Shown here piece by piece: positions 12,699 through 22,307 of a stretch of DNA of 64,000 nt (the stretch's first letter is position 1; each line of letters begins with the position of its first letter). Origin of the DNA: Anaeramoeba flamelloides (Eukaryota > Metamonada > Anaeramoebidae); the NCBI GenBank assembly GCA_027625915.1, contig JANTQA010000023.1:20026001-20090000 (forward strand), written 5' to 3'. A program made the position numbers and the translations under genes. The notes beneath the pieces were generated by a model, which had not been told where the DNA came from, did no database searches, and saw only the letters and a program-made list of their open reading frames with translations.

Positions 12699-13199
12699 GT
12701 TCATTAAGGATTGGAGATTCTAAATGAATTCTTCAGATACACTACAAATTCCATCCTTTCATTTTGGCTAAGGCTTCTGGTGATCCTTTATTGAAAGATT
12801 GTAATAAATTATTTTCTTCCAAAAAAAAAGTGTTTTTTTGGAGTTTTTCTTTTTTCTGTTGTAAATACCCACTTTCCACAAAACAGCCATGAAGAGTAGT
12901 ATTGATTTTTGTGAAAATTATTAAATTTTACTGGGTTATTAGTATTTTTGTACTAATAACTGACCTAAATGAAAAACTAATTGAATAAATGTTTTCTTTG
13001 GTAAGTGTTTTTAAGGGATTGGCAAGTGAGGTTTGAAAGTAGAACTAATAAATAAAAACCAAAAAAACACTTTTTTTTTCCAAGAAAATAATTTATTTTA
13101 ATCTTTCGATAAAGGATCTTCAGAAGCCTTAGCCAAAATGAAAGAACAATATTTGTATCTCTGAAGAATTCGTTGCGAGTCTCCATCCTTAAGAATCAA
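12699..13199. mobile_element. Long-TIR MITE (family F)
   Basis: The arms are inverted over about 150 bp: left cattttggctaaggcttctg near 12761, right its complement cagaagccttagccaaaatg near 13121. Outer parts share gaattcttcagat. The right edge lies about 180 bp from the exon 1 donor of the RCC1–BTB gene. The arms are more diverged than those of family E. A small open frame on the minus strand here only reflects the arm sequence. Confidence 0.7.
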
Positions 13200-13376
13200 A
13201 TACAAGTGCCGATCAAGATCAAATCTAAGATCTTTTCATCTGAAAAAGAAAAAAACTCAAATCTTTTAGTTCCAAATTAAATCCACCTCTCCCAGAATGA
13301 AGAGAATTAGAGTGAGAAAAAAAAAAAAGAAGAAAAAATTAAGACAAATAAAAAGAAAAAAAAATTTTTCTTTTAC

Positions 13377-13853
13377 AGTGCTATTCTTTCCAACTGCATA
13401 AAGATCTCCATTATCAAAAAGCAAAAGCGACTGGTATTCATTGGCTAAAATATCGATTACCTTTAAATTCTGGAAATCGTGAACGAAAGGTTGTGGTTTC
13501 TTAGTTTGACGATTGCTTTGGGTGCTTCCCAATTGACCGCTGTCTGTGTTCCCAAAAGCATAAACCTTTCCTGATTTGGTTAACAATAAATTGTGTTTAA
13601 AACCAGAAGAAATTTTGGTTATTGGATCATTTTTTGTGTTGCTGTTTTGATCTAAATAGCCTTTGTATTTGTTTTTACCCATACTCTCAATTTGGTTATC
13701 TTTAAACGCAACTATTAAATTGGTATACGATGCTGCCATTTTGTGTACCTTTCCTGAGAATTTTTTTAGGAGAGTTGGTTTTTCTAACATTTCTTCCTTT
13801 GTATTGTTAAATTGGTTACAATTTTCTCCAGTGGCCCATATTTTTTGAGTCAT
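13377..13853 (-). CDS. RCC1–BTB–BTB protein, exon 1 (start of gene)
   Basis: First coding exon of a gene whose product is about 586 aa; exons 2 and 3 lie at 5511-6006 and 2012-2799 and total length is exactly 587 codons with the stop. The ATG at 13853 opens MTQKIWATGENCNQF, the usual first strand of an RCC1 propeller. Blades follow with FKHNLLLTKSGKVYAFGNTD, SGQLG and LLLFDNGDLYAVGKNS. The donor (act|gtaaaag) is phase 0; reading through instead gives a phenylalanine-rich tail that is plainly intron. RCC1-like propellers act as protein-interaction or GEF platforms, and with BTB domains as presumed ubiquitin-ligase adaptors; the substrate is unknown. The exon is visibly GC-richer than exon 3. 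The translation start lies only about 30 bp from a MITE, so little ancestral promoter remains nearby. Confidence 0.88.
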
Positions 13854-13884
13854 CTTAGTTTTCTTTTGAAAAAAATGAAAAAAT

Positions 13885-14582
13885 CTTAAGGATTTAGTTA
13901 TTTATCCTGGATTTGATCCATACTCAAGGGGCGACTTGAAACCAAAATAGGGTATTGTGAAATAACCCTTCTTTTGGTTTACAAAATTCAAATAACAAAA
14001 AAAAAAATTTCATTAGAACTTCTTTGGAAAAAAATTCAACGAAGAAAAAGAGTTCTCAATTTCAAAATATCAATATTTAAAAAAAAAAATTCAAAAACAA
14101 AACTCATCTTATATTTCAAAATGGTTTTATTTCGATCATTTAAAACAAATTGCTTTCTTGAAGTGCACAATCAATTTAATTCGAATTAATCTGATTTGTG
14201 GTTATTTGATAACCCTCTAAAATTGACCAAGTATGGATTATGTAATATTATTACGATAAAAATAACTCATTTGAAAAATGAAAAAATTGAAAAAAAAAAT
14301 CACAAAGATCTCAAAAAGCACCAAAGAACAACACTTCAAAACTGAAATAACTGTTTTCAAAATTGTATATTCTATCCATTCTAATTGGAAATTGAGTGGA
14401 TGTCTCTTTGGTGCTTTTTTCTAAAAATGTCATAAGCTTTTAGTTGTTGATTTTTGAAGATCGCTTGTAAATCATAGGTTGGTTGGTTACTAGATTGGTC
14501 TTAGGTACTCATTAATATTACTAAAAAGTTTTAATCCATTTCAGAAAAAAAAATTTCGCAGTAATGATTCGACTCTTTAGGG
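13885..14582. mobile_element. Family-B MITE, copy 1, at the RCC1–BTB start
   Basis: About 700 bp and colinear with 56392-57261. Shared strings include gggtattgtgaaat, cccttcttttggtt, attggaaattgagtg, and ggttggttggtt with attggtcttaggtactcat. The ends are inverted and related (cttaaggatttagttatt against the complement of aatgattcgactctttag). It begins about 30 bp upstream of the RCC1–BTB ATG, so it occupies the 5' untranslated or promoter region of that gene. Confidence 0.7.
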
Positions 14583-14755
14583 ACTAATCTCTATTAAATT
14601 GTTTTACCTAGATTTAATAGAGATTGAGAAAATATTTTGAAAATTACTTAGATTTGAAAGACCTTTTTTTTTTCATTTTATACTTATTTCTCTTTTAGGT
14701 ATCCTTATTTAGAAATTAGTCAAAAAAAAAATAATAGAGACGAGTCCCTTAAAAA
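14569..14755. repeat. Small palindromic element next to family B
   Basis: The left side reads agggactaatctctatt; the right side, reverse-complemented, reads agggactcgtctctatt, about 150 bp apart. A smaller inverted pair (taatctctattaaa / tttaatagagatt) lies inside the left half. Non-coding; it may be a separate insertion at the edge of family B. Confidence 0.45.
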
Positions 14756-15834
14756 ACAAAATTTTCAACTTTACAGTCTAAAAAGAAATAATAAACCCCA
14801 ATTCAAAATTTTTAACACATTAATATACAATTTGTGAAAAAAAAAACTTATTTAATCAATTCAAGAAGATTTACCAATTTAGAACCATTCACTAATTGAA
14901 ATGTTAACACTTTTCCATAAATTACAATACCCACAAAGCAATAAATAAATAATTATCAATACAAATAAATCAAGAGTGTGTTAAAAATTTTGGAGCGAGC
15001 AAAACAAAAAAACACATTAGTAAATTTGCTTAAATTCTATTAGGAATATTGATCGATCAAAAAGTTAGATACTACCAACTAATTTTATTTGAGTTCTTCT
15101 ATTTGGAACAACTTGACTTTAACATAATATCAATTGTTCAAAAAAATTTTGATCGAACCAAATAAATTCCGTAATTCAAACAAAGAAATGAAAACAAAAA
15201 CTAAAATATGAAAAAATGATCAGAGAAAGGCAAACGGTGTATAAAAAATGATCTAAAAGTGTTTTTTTTCCTAATGACTCACTTTTATTTAAGTGAGTTG
15301 CTTGAATTTGTATGTTCTTTTATTATTTAAACTTTAATACTCTTATTCAGAAAAGAGTAATAGAGTTTTATTTTTTAAATCATAAAATAACTCCTCACTA
15401 AAAATACACCATTGTTAGAGAGGAGTAAAGAAAGCAATTCTGAAGTTTTTTTTCCGTGTCGAGTCATCACGAAAAAATCCAAAACACGGAGTACGTGTTC
15501 ATTTTAGTATTTTAAGGCGTCTACGTCACCGTAAAGTGGTTGAAAAAGAATTTCAACTGATTTAAATTCATTTTTTTTTTAATCATATTTCACTTTAAGT
15601 GTTTATGAGCGTGTCACGAAAAAAGAATTCAAATTTCTAAACCAAACACATCCATTTCAGTTCGTCAGAAATTGAAAGTGAGGAGGAAGAATCGAAGAAA
15701 GAAGAAGAAACAAAGAGATACTGTTTTAAATAATAAAAAACACAATCATTGTTTCAAATTCTGTTGAAAAGATTGAAACGAAAACAAGAGTAAAATTATT
15801 TTGATAATTAATCCCAAAGAACTCAACTAATATT

Positions 15835-15836
<2 letters not shown>

Positions 15837-15873
<37 letters not shown>

Positions 15874-15879
15874 CAATAG
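15837..15879 (+). promoter_or_regulatory. Probable 3' splice site after a 37-base T tract
   Basis: Thirty-seven consecutive T residues (15837-15873) are followed by caatag and then the start of the transposase frame at 15880, where there is no ATG. This is the layout of a polypyrimidine tract plus acceptor. A donor-like gtaaaatt lies near 15790. The transposase therefore probably has a small 5' exon in 15655-15790; its exact limits cannot be fixed by eye. Confidence 0.5.
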
Positions 15880-17511
15880 GTGAACCTAAGTAACTTGGTT
15901 GAGATTCTAAAAGAACCCGATATGAATTGTTTTACTTTTCTTGAGTCGAATAAAGAAAAGATAAAAAAGGGGGGCTTTTATCAGATACTATGTCGGAAAT
16001 GCGGTGCCACTATTTGTGGTTCGCGATACAGTATGAAAAGACATTTATTGACTAGTAAACACAGAAGAGGTTTTGGACCAAATGGTCAGACCGCATCAGA
16101 GCTAATCATCCAGGATAGTGTAGACAGAGTCACACAAACCTTCCTGCAAGCTTCTGTGCCAATTGATAAATTTCATCGATTGGTCAATCGAGATTCGATT
16201 GTTGCGTTTCGATCACTTGGTTCAATTCCTTCAATAAGAACTGTGCGAAGGTCAATAGTACGAGTTCTTGAAGAGAAAAAGAGTAACATGAAAAGAGTAC
16301 TTGTTGGACAGAGGTTTTGTCTAATGATGGACGAAACTACTGACATCACTTCACGCAGTTTGTGTGCTGTTGTGGTAACCAACTTGGATTTCCGATTGTG
16401 TCTCAAAGTCAAAGAAATGGATAGATGCGATGCTTCTTCATTGCAAAAACTCCTGGAAGAAACATTACTTGAATACGAGATTGATTGGCAACAAATTACA
16501 AATTTTGTTACTGATGGTGCAAGAGCATGTGTTTCATTAGGAAGACGATTAAACGAACAATATGCAATACAACACACTTTATGTGCTGCACACTTACTGC
16601 ATCTCATTTCACAAAAATTAATGGAGTCTTTTCCAAACATCAATGGATTATGTAAATTGGTTCGTGTGTTTTTTTAAGAGGGGAATACAAGCAGGCCGTA
16701 AGAAGCGATGGAGAAGTCAAAACATAACTGACATATCTCTTCCTTCAAAAAACACGCTGGGGAACTTGGTTAAAATGTGTTTCAGATGTGTTCATGAGAC
16801 GCAAAAAACTTACTTACTTTTATAACCAAGGAGGAAACATCAGAAACTGCGAATCAAATGATAAAATGTTTGTCGAATGAAGGAAGCATACAAGACCTCC
16901 GTTTCATTGAATATTTTTCAAGACTATTTACACCTTTGATAGATGGAATTCAAGAACGACAACTCCGAAAAAGATACTTTAAATAGATGGCGAAATATCG
17001 AAACTTGGTTATTTAAAATGAGTGGGAAAGATTATGCAAAAATAATCAATTTATCGGTTAATAGCGGAACGATGGGGAAAATTATGGATTTTCTCAATAA
17101 AATAAGAAGATACAAGCCACGATGGGAAGATGCCAATAGAATCATTTATACGCATTTTTTACTTATGCCCTGAACACATTAAACCACTTATTGAAGACGA
17201 AAATAAACTATGTGATAAGATGCGTAAATACCTACGTGGAGATTTGATTGGTCAGTTCATTGACTTTCAAAATTTTTTTGATGAAAAAAGATGAATCTTG
17301 TCATTCGCCTCACCTATACTGGACTGGAAAAAAACAAGTTTTTGGAGATTTGTCCAAACATTTTTTGAACTTGTTAGTTATGGAGCCTACTTCATGTGAA
17401 GTTGAAAGAGTCTTTTCACATGTCACTTATATTATGAATCCACGAAGAAATCGATTAAATACCGAAAATCTTGAAGCAGAAGTGATTTTCAGTTACAATA
17501 CAATTAATTAA
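15880..17511 (+). pseudogene. hAT transposase, frame-disrupted
   Basis: The main readable piece is 15880-16677 (265 codons). It starts with a BED-type zinc finger (CRKC near residues 38-41, then H and H in MKRHLLTSKH near 63-69). The RNase-H-like core follows: the first acidic residue in LMMDETTD, the second in FVTDGA, and the CAAHLLHL motif. Downstream pieces are in other frames. 16643-16825 and a TRWGTWL-type motif near 16752 form the next part, and 16943-17173 is helical. The C-terminal dimerisation domain lies at 17248-17511 with PTSCEVERVF, NPRRNRL and EAEVIFSYN. At least four changes of frame are needed to connect these pieces, and intron boundaries do not explain them. The protein is therefore most likely dead, although domain order is complete. 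Confidence 0.88.
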
Positions 17512-17812
17512 AATTTCTTTTTCAATTTTTTTTTTCATAATCTTTACTCATTTCTTTCTTAAAATAAATTCATCAAGAAAAATAGAAAATTTCAATAAAG
17601 CACCTTTTCTGCACTTTTTTTTCGTTTTTCTTTTTTTTTAGTAACTTTCCGTGTTAATTTTTCATTTTACACCTTTTGCCTGTCTCTGAAAATGATTTTC
17701 ATATTTTACAAAAATCAAAATTATTTCCAATTTCAATGAAATTGTATTATTTTGATTGTTTGGAACGTTTTAGCTGTGTGGAAAATTTTGAATTTTAGTT
17801 TACTTGTCCTTA

Positions 17813-18062
17813 AAATTTGACTTAAAAAATTGTTGAATTTTTTACTCATTTAATAATCATTTTGAATAGACAAGATCAACCACAATGAATGATTGTACAA
17901 ATATACTTTTTAGGGGCATTTGAACAAGAAAGTTTGGAATATGATGTACACCCAATTAAAACATACTTTAATTTTAGTTCCTGAAGGTTGAAAGCTAAAC
18001 ACATAAGATAATATTTTTTACATAGTTTCTTTTGTTAAAGATTTTCTTGAGGAATTTTGTTT
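17813..18062. other. Short non-coding spacer
   Basis: AT-rich, between the split R2 element and a family-H palindrome. No open frame or structural repeat that I can support. Confidence 0.3.
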
Positions 18063-18320
18063 CCATTAAGGATTACAATCCCTGAACTTTGAAAAAAAGA
18101 TTATCTTATGTTGGGTGTAGTAACTTGTAAATTTGGTTCAAAGTTGATGGATCTTTGGCTTGGTATGGGTTTTAATAGTGGTTCAAAATGGCAATTTTTG
18201 AACCACTATTAAAACCCTTACAAAGCACAAGATCGATCAGATAAGAACCAAATTAACAAGTGGTAACAAATAATACAAGATAATCTTTTTTCAATTTTCA
18301 GGGATGTCAACCTTAATAAA
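18063..18320. mobile_element. Family-H palindromic MITE, compact copy
   Basis: About 258 bp and almost wholly self-complementary. The left outer part reads attaaggattacaatccctg, matched by ccttaataaaag-type sequence with cagggatgtcaacctt on the right. The centre contains gtggttcaaaatggcaattt turning into tttttgaaccactatta. Related copies are at 47755-48310 and, split, at about 42900-44690. Confidence 0.7.
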
Positions 18321-18471
18321 AGTTACTTTCTCATTTTGGTTTTTAACTTTACAAATTTGTTGAATTTTTGAAAAAGAGTAACAGAAAAAATGTTAAATTT
18401 GCAAAAACAAAAGAAAATCTAAGCAAATTTCCGAAAATGAAAAAGAAAAAAAGAAAAAAGAAAGGAAATAC

Positions 18472-19380
18472 TTATTTATTTTTTTTAACAAATCTGTTTA
18501 AGATAAGAATAGGAAACGTTTTGTTAAATAAACGTTTTGAGTTTGACAACAGACCCGACCATGCAGCTTTAAAATGGGAGTCATTGGCTGAAGAAGCAGA
18601 GAAGAAATAGATGGTTAAAACCGAAGAAAATATAAAATGGTCGATTGTCATATAAACAGGAGACCAAAGGATGAACATTGGACCAAAAAAAAGAGGGGTG
18701 CTATCCTTTTTGAGAAGTTCTTTTATTGGATTTTCTGTGTTATTCCTTTGATGGTGGTGATGGTGATGGTGATGATTGGTTTGTTGCTTTTTGAAAAAAA
18801 CAATCAGGATGGAATAGCTTATCAATTGAAACACCACCAAGATCCATCCAAAGTAATAAATTTTTGTTAAGATTGACACACGGCTTGGAAAGGACCACAA
18901 GACGGTGGTTTCAACAGGGCACCAAGTAAAGATCACAAAGTACATGAGAAGAATGCTAAAAGCTTTTGATACTGATTGAGTAAGAAAGTTGTTTTGTGGT
19001 AAATTGAACATTGAAATTACCAAATAACCCACCAAGAAAAGAACGAGAACAGATGCGTCCCAAAAGTATTTCATTTTTTCGGTTGTGTCTTCTTTATGAA
19101 AAGGTAAATAATTCAAAAAATCTTGGATGCCAACGTTTACGTTGGTTAAACCTTTTGAGGTTGGTTCAAGAAATTTCAGAAGGAAATAAATCATTCCAAG
19201 AAGTTGAGAAATTAAAAAGATCAAGCCAAGTAAATTTGATATTTTGATCGCAGTTGCATTTTTCCGACAGTAAAAGAAACAGATCAATAGGACCAAGGCG
19301 TGGAAAAAAGAAACTGAAAAATAGGTTGTAAAAAGTATTTGTTTGTGGAGTGTTAAGAATTCAATTATCAAACTTATCAT
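18472..19380 (-). CDS. Nurim-like multi-pass membrane protein (NnrU/ICMT superfamily)
   Basis: A 302-aa protein from ATG 19380 to a TAA, apparently intronless. At least six hydrophobic segments are visible: about residues 12-38, 45-68, 108-125, 134-153, 172-196 and 230-262. The block FWDASVLVLFLVGYLVISMF followed by TWCPVETTVLWSF and the later LFFGPMFILWSPVYMTIDHF resembles, in order and spacing, the WD...LLLFVGQHSL, YWEPIP..VLW and HPV..VLWVVPTLGTDRLL blocks I recall from animal nurim, an inner-nuclear-membrane protein. NnrU and methanethiol methyltransferase MddA share this fold. The usual R-H-P triplet before the fifth helix is absent (STP lies there), so methyl-transfer activity is doubtful. 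Nine consecutive histidines and an N/Q-rich stretch sit in the cytoplasmic or nucleoplasmic loop at about 203-216. The family assignment is from memory of motifs; other ICMT-like proteins are possible. Confidence 0.6.
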   Translation of the reverse strand: MISLIIEFLTLHKQILFTTYFSVSFFHALVLLICFFYCRKNATAIKISNLLGLIFLISQLLGMIYFLLKFLEPTSKGLTNVNVGIQDFLNYLPFHKEDTTEKMKYFWDASVLVLFLVGYLVISMFNLPQNNFLTQSVSKAFSILLMYFVIFTWCPVETTVLWSFPSRVSILTKIYYFGWILVVFQLISYSILIVFFKKQQTNHHHHHHHHQRNNTENPIKELLKKDSTPLFFGPMFILWSPVYMTIDHFIFSSVLTIYFFSASSANDSHFKAAWSGLLSNSKRLFNKTFPILILNRFVKKNK

Positions 19381-22307
19381 TTATGAGAAGAAAAAAAATG
19401 AAAAAATTCTTGATTTTTTTTAATTACAAACAATTGTATATCATTTTAAAGTGTTTTTTTCTGTACTGTAGTTAATGGCAATTTGAATGTTATCATTCCT
19501 AAAGAATAAAACAAATGATTTATTTTTTAAGGGACTACAGTGATCAAAATATGGTGTGCCCAACGACTATAATCGGTGTTTCAAAATATTATCCGTGCTT
19601 TTTTTTATTCTTGTACCAAGGCAACATCCAATCTACTAACAAATAGTATACCTAAGTTCAAATCAATTTTGAAAGTAAAGGTCTGGTTATTTTTAGTAAA
19701 ATTTAAATTATTCATGCAAATTAGTTGAAAATTTTCCATAATTTTCTCATTTTTTTTTAAATTTTTTTTTTTTTTTATTTCTTAAAAATTAACTCTATTT
19801 TTTGAGATAAATTTTGCAATTTGATCCTTCCTTTTTAGAATTTCTTTTTAAATAATAGAATTTTAAGAAACCAATACCATATTTTTTTTAGGGTTTATTA
19901 TTGCTTTCTTTGATTGGTTAATGTATTGGTCAACTATATAACAAAAAAACACACTTTTTATTTTGAAACACGCATTATATTTTTTGCACGCTTTATTTTG
20001 ACTACAGTACTGTTATCAAAAAAAATCTTTTAAGAAAAGTTTAATCTGTGTTTCAATATTTAAAATTCTTGTTTCTTTATTAGAGAAGGATTATACATTA
20101 AGTCAAAGAAACTGATAATAAATCCTAAGTTAATATAGATTTGGTTTCTTAAATAATAGAACTTTAAGGAATCAATATCATATTTACTGTTGGTTTCTTA
20201 GTTGTGTTAATTTATAGTTCTTCAATAACATAAAAAAACACTTTTTATTTTGAAACACAGATTAAACTTTTCTCTACATATTATTTTAATAACAGTAATA
20301 TATTTGTAAAATTTGATCCTTCATTTTAAGAATTTCTTTTAGAATAATAGAATTTCAAAAATAAATCCCTAAAAATGAAGGATCAAATGGGAAATTTGTT
20401 TAAAAAAATAGAGTTAATTTTTTGATAATTTTTATCAATCTAAAAAAAAATTAAAAAAAACTGAGAATATTAAGAAAAAATTTCCACAAATTGATTAATA
20501 ATTTAAATTTTACTCAAAATATCAAGGGGCTTACTTTCAAAATTGATTTAAACTTAGGTATACTATTGGGTAGTAAAATGGATATCGAATTGGAAAAAGA
20601 AGAAAAAAAAATCGACGCTTTATATTTTGAAAGATTGATTATCGACTTTGGGCACACATTATTTTGATTTTGTACTGTTGAAGAATATTTACTATGTAAA
20701 ATGATTTAAAAACAGATTAACGGTTTACAATCCCTGGAATTTAAAAGAAAAAAATGTAAAAAAAGACAGATAATCCTAACAAAGATAAATAATTTCTAAA
20801 CAATAAAGACTAACAAAAAAAAAACTCAAAAAGAAAGATATTCTATTCAACAGAAATTTGTTAAATAAAAATTAAAAGATAAAAAAACACAATATTTAAA
20901 CGAATTGATATTTATACTGGAGACCACTCATCCTTGTGATTTTTTTAAATTTTATTTATTTTTATTGAGAAAAAAAATAATAAAAATACATTTAATAATG
21001 GTTTTCATTATCAAATGTCAAATATGATAACAATAATTAATATAAATAAATAATAAATAACATTTTATATATATTTATATAACAATATTTTCGTTAAAAA
21101 TAAAAAAAAAATTAATTAATTTATTGAAATCAAAAAATCGATTTTAAAAGGAAACTAGAACAATTCAGAACAAAAATAATAGGATTTTAGCAAATTATTG
21201 TATTTCAATTTTTTCAACTTAAAATTTAATTATTTTTTTGATGAATTTTTCTTCTTTTACAACTAACCAAAACAAAATATTTTGTGATTTTTTCAAATTT
21301 TTTTACAATTGAGTTACTATTAAAAAAAATTTTACATTTTCCAATTTATTGATTTAAAATTTAATTTTTAACTGATCCAAAACAACTCATGAATTTTTTT
21401 CAAAATTTTTTATTGTGATTTGAAAGGGGAAATTCTAATAGAAAGAATACAAATAAGTTATGGGGTGGAAACTCCATTTAAATATTATGAGACCCATTAT
21501 ATATATATATATAACATATTAAATTGTTTTTTCTGAATAGTTTATAAATTCAATTACTTTCACTTTCTTTTAGATAAGATCATATAAAATTATAGAAAAG
21601 AAAAAGAAATAATTTCTATTAACGAAAAATATTATTAAATAAAGTTCTGAAGCTAGAAATCCGAAAATGAATTTTGGATCCAAATTTTGTCATATTAAAT
21701 GTTGATATATTGAAAATAAAGATCAATATAAAAATTTACAAAAATGAATTCAAATTAAAATTTCTCAGAAATTTTATTCAATAATTACATTGATTTTGTT
21801 GAAAAGTAAAAAAAAAACCTTTTTTTTCTCAAAAGTTTCTATTTCCAGTAGTTTTGATTTGAGAATAGTGTATTTTTCTTCTGGAATTTTACATATTGTA
21901 AAGACAAAAAAAAAACATCAGGGAAAAATTCAGAAATCATTTTTGAACATGTGTAGATAGACTATTATAAAAAAAGAAAAAGAATAAAAATAGTCGATAA
22001 AAATTGAAATTTATCTTTGGTTTTCTCATTATTGCCATAATCAATTGTTTTTCTTTATAACGGGGAAATCTAGGTACTCTACTTTCGTCTTCATGTATAA
22101 ACAAAAAAAACACTAGAACGATAAAAAGTATTAATAAATTTTTATTTTTTAAAATAAATATTCTCGTTTGAAGTGATAATTATTAAAAAAAAAAAAAAGA
22201 GGATAAATAAAATAGAAAAAATCACAAAAACAAAAAAAAAAAGAGAAAACAAAAAAATAAAAATCAAATTTGTCAATATAAATAATCAAGAAAGAAATCC
22301 CAATTAT
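19381..22307. other. Intergenic region with nested family-G repeats
   Basis: 19536-20690 is repeat (next entry). 20700-22307 is AT-rich with homopolymers and a short (AT) run near 21499-21514. No coding signal on either strand. The 5' flank of the nurim-like gene and the 3' flank of the 765-aa gene lie at its two ends. Confidence 0.4.
19536..20690. mobile_element. Family-G TIR element, composite
   Basis: The left end reads cagtgatcaaaatatggtgt followed by gcccaa. The right end, reverse-complemented, reads cagtacaaaatcaaaataat followed by gtgtgcccaa. Inner arms share acctaagttcaaatcaattt, complementary to aaattgatttaaacttaggt on the right. Another inverted G-type end pair occurs in the middle (20000-20300), so one G element appears to have inserted into another. 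CAGT ends next to TA resemble Tc1/mariner termini. Other copies are at 44030-44503 and 52330-52806. Confidence 0.6.

Larger units (their letters stand above)
6007..13376 (-). other. Intron 1 of the RCC1–BTB gene (7370 nt), packed with MITEs
   Basis: The donor is act|gtaaaag at 13377/13376 and the acceptor tcaaag at 6007. It is the largest intron in the window and contains at least six repeat insertions, listed separately: an inverted family-D block, a family-A element, a family-R2 element, a second family-A element in the opposite orientation, and two elements with long TIRs (11942-12352 and 12699-13199). The remaining segments (for example 10460-11900) show no coding signal; an AT microsatellite lies at 6037-6066 just inside the acceptor and another at about 8311-8330. 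Confidence 0.75.
15221..17688 (+). mobile_element. hAT-superfamily DNA transposon with matching TIRs and 8-bp TSD
   Basis: The element is 2468 bp. The left end begins cagagaaaggcaaacggtgt; the right end, reverse-complemented, begins cagagacaggcaaaaggtgt, so 18 of the first 20 bases agree. The 8-bp target aaaatgat is present at 15213-15220 and again at 17689-17696. CAG-type ends and an 8-bp duplication are diagnostic of hAT elements. The single transposase gene on the plus strand is interrupted (see next entry), so this copy is probably not autonomous, although the ends could still be mobilised by a related enzyme. Element sequence is clearly GC-richer than the surroundings. A stretch near 15655-15730 encodes an acidic string and may be a 5' exon. 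Confidence 0.92.
14793..17812 (+). mobile_element. Family-R2 MITE, copy 2, split by a hAT transposon
   Basis: The left part is 14793-15220 and the right part 17697-17812; joined, they match the uninterrupted copy at 41277-41815. The left end ataaaccccaattcaaaatt and the complement of the right end (gtaaactaaaattcaaaatt) form a TIR of about 30 bp with a few differences. The interruption is exactly the hAT element plus its duplicated 8-bp target, so R2 was in place first. Confidence 0.8.

Noticed and set aside
16173-16643. 156-codon minus-strand frame inside the hAT element
   Set aside because: It lies opposite the zinc-finger and catalytic part of the transposase, which has clear motifs; the minus reading has none.
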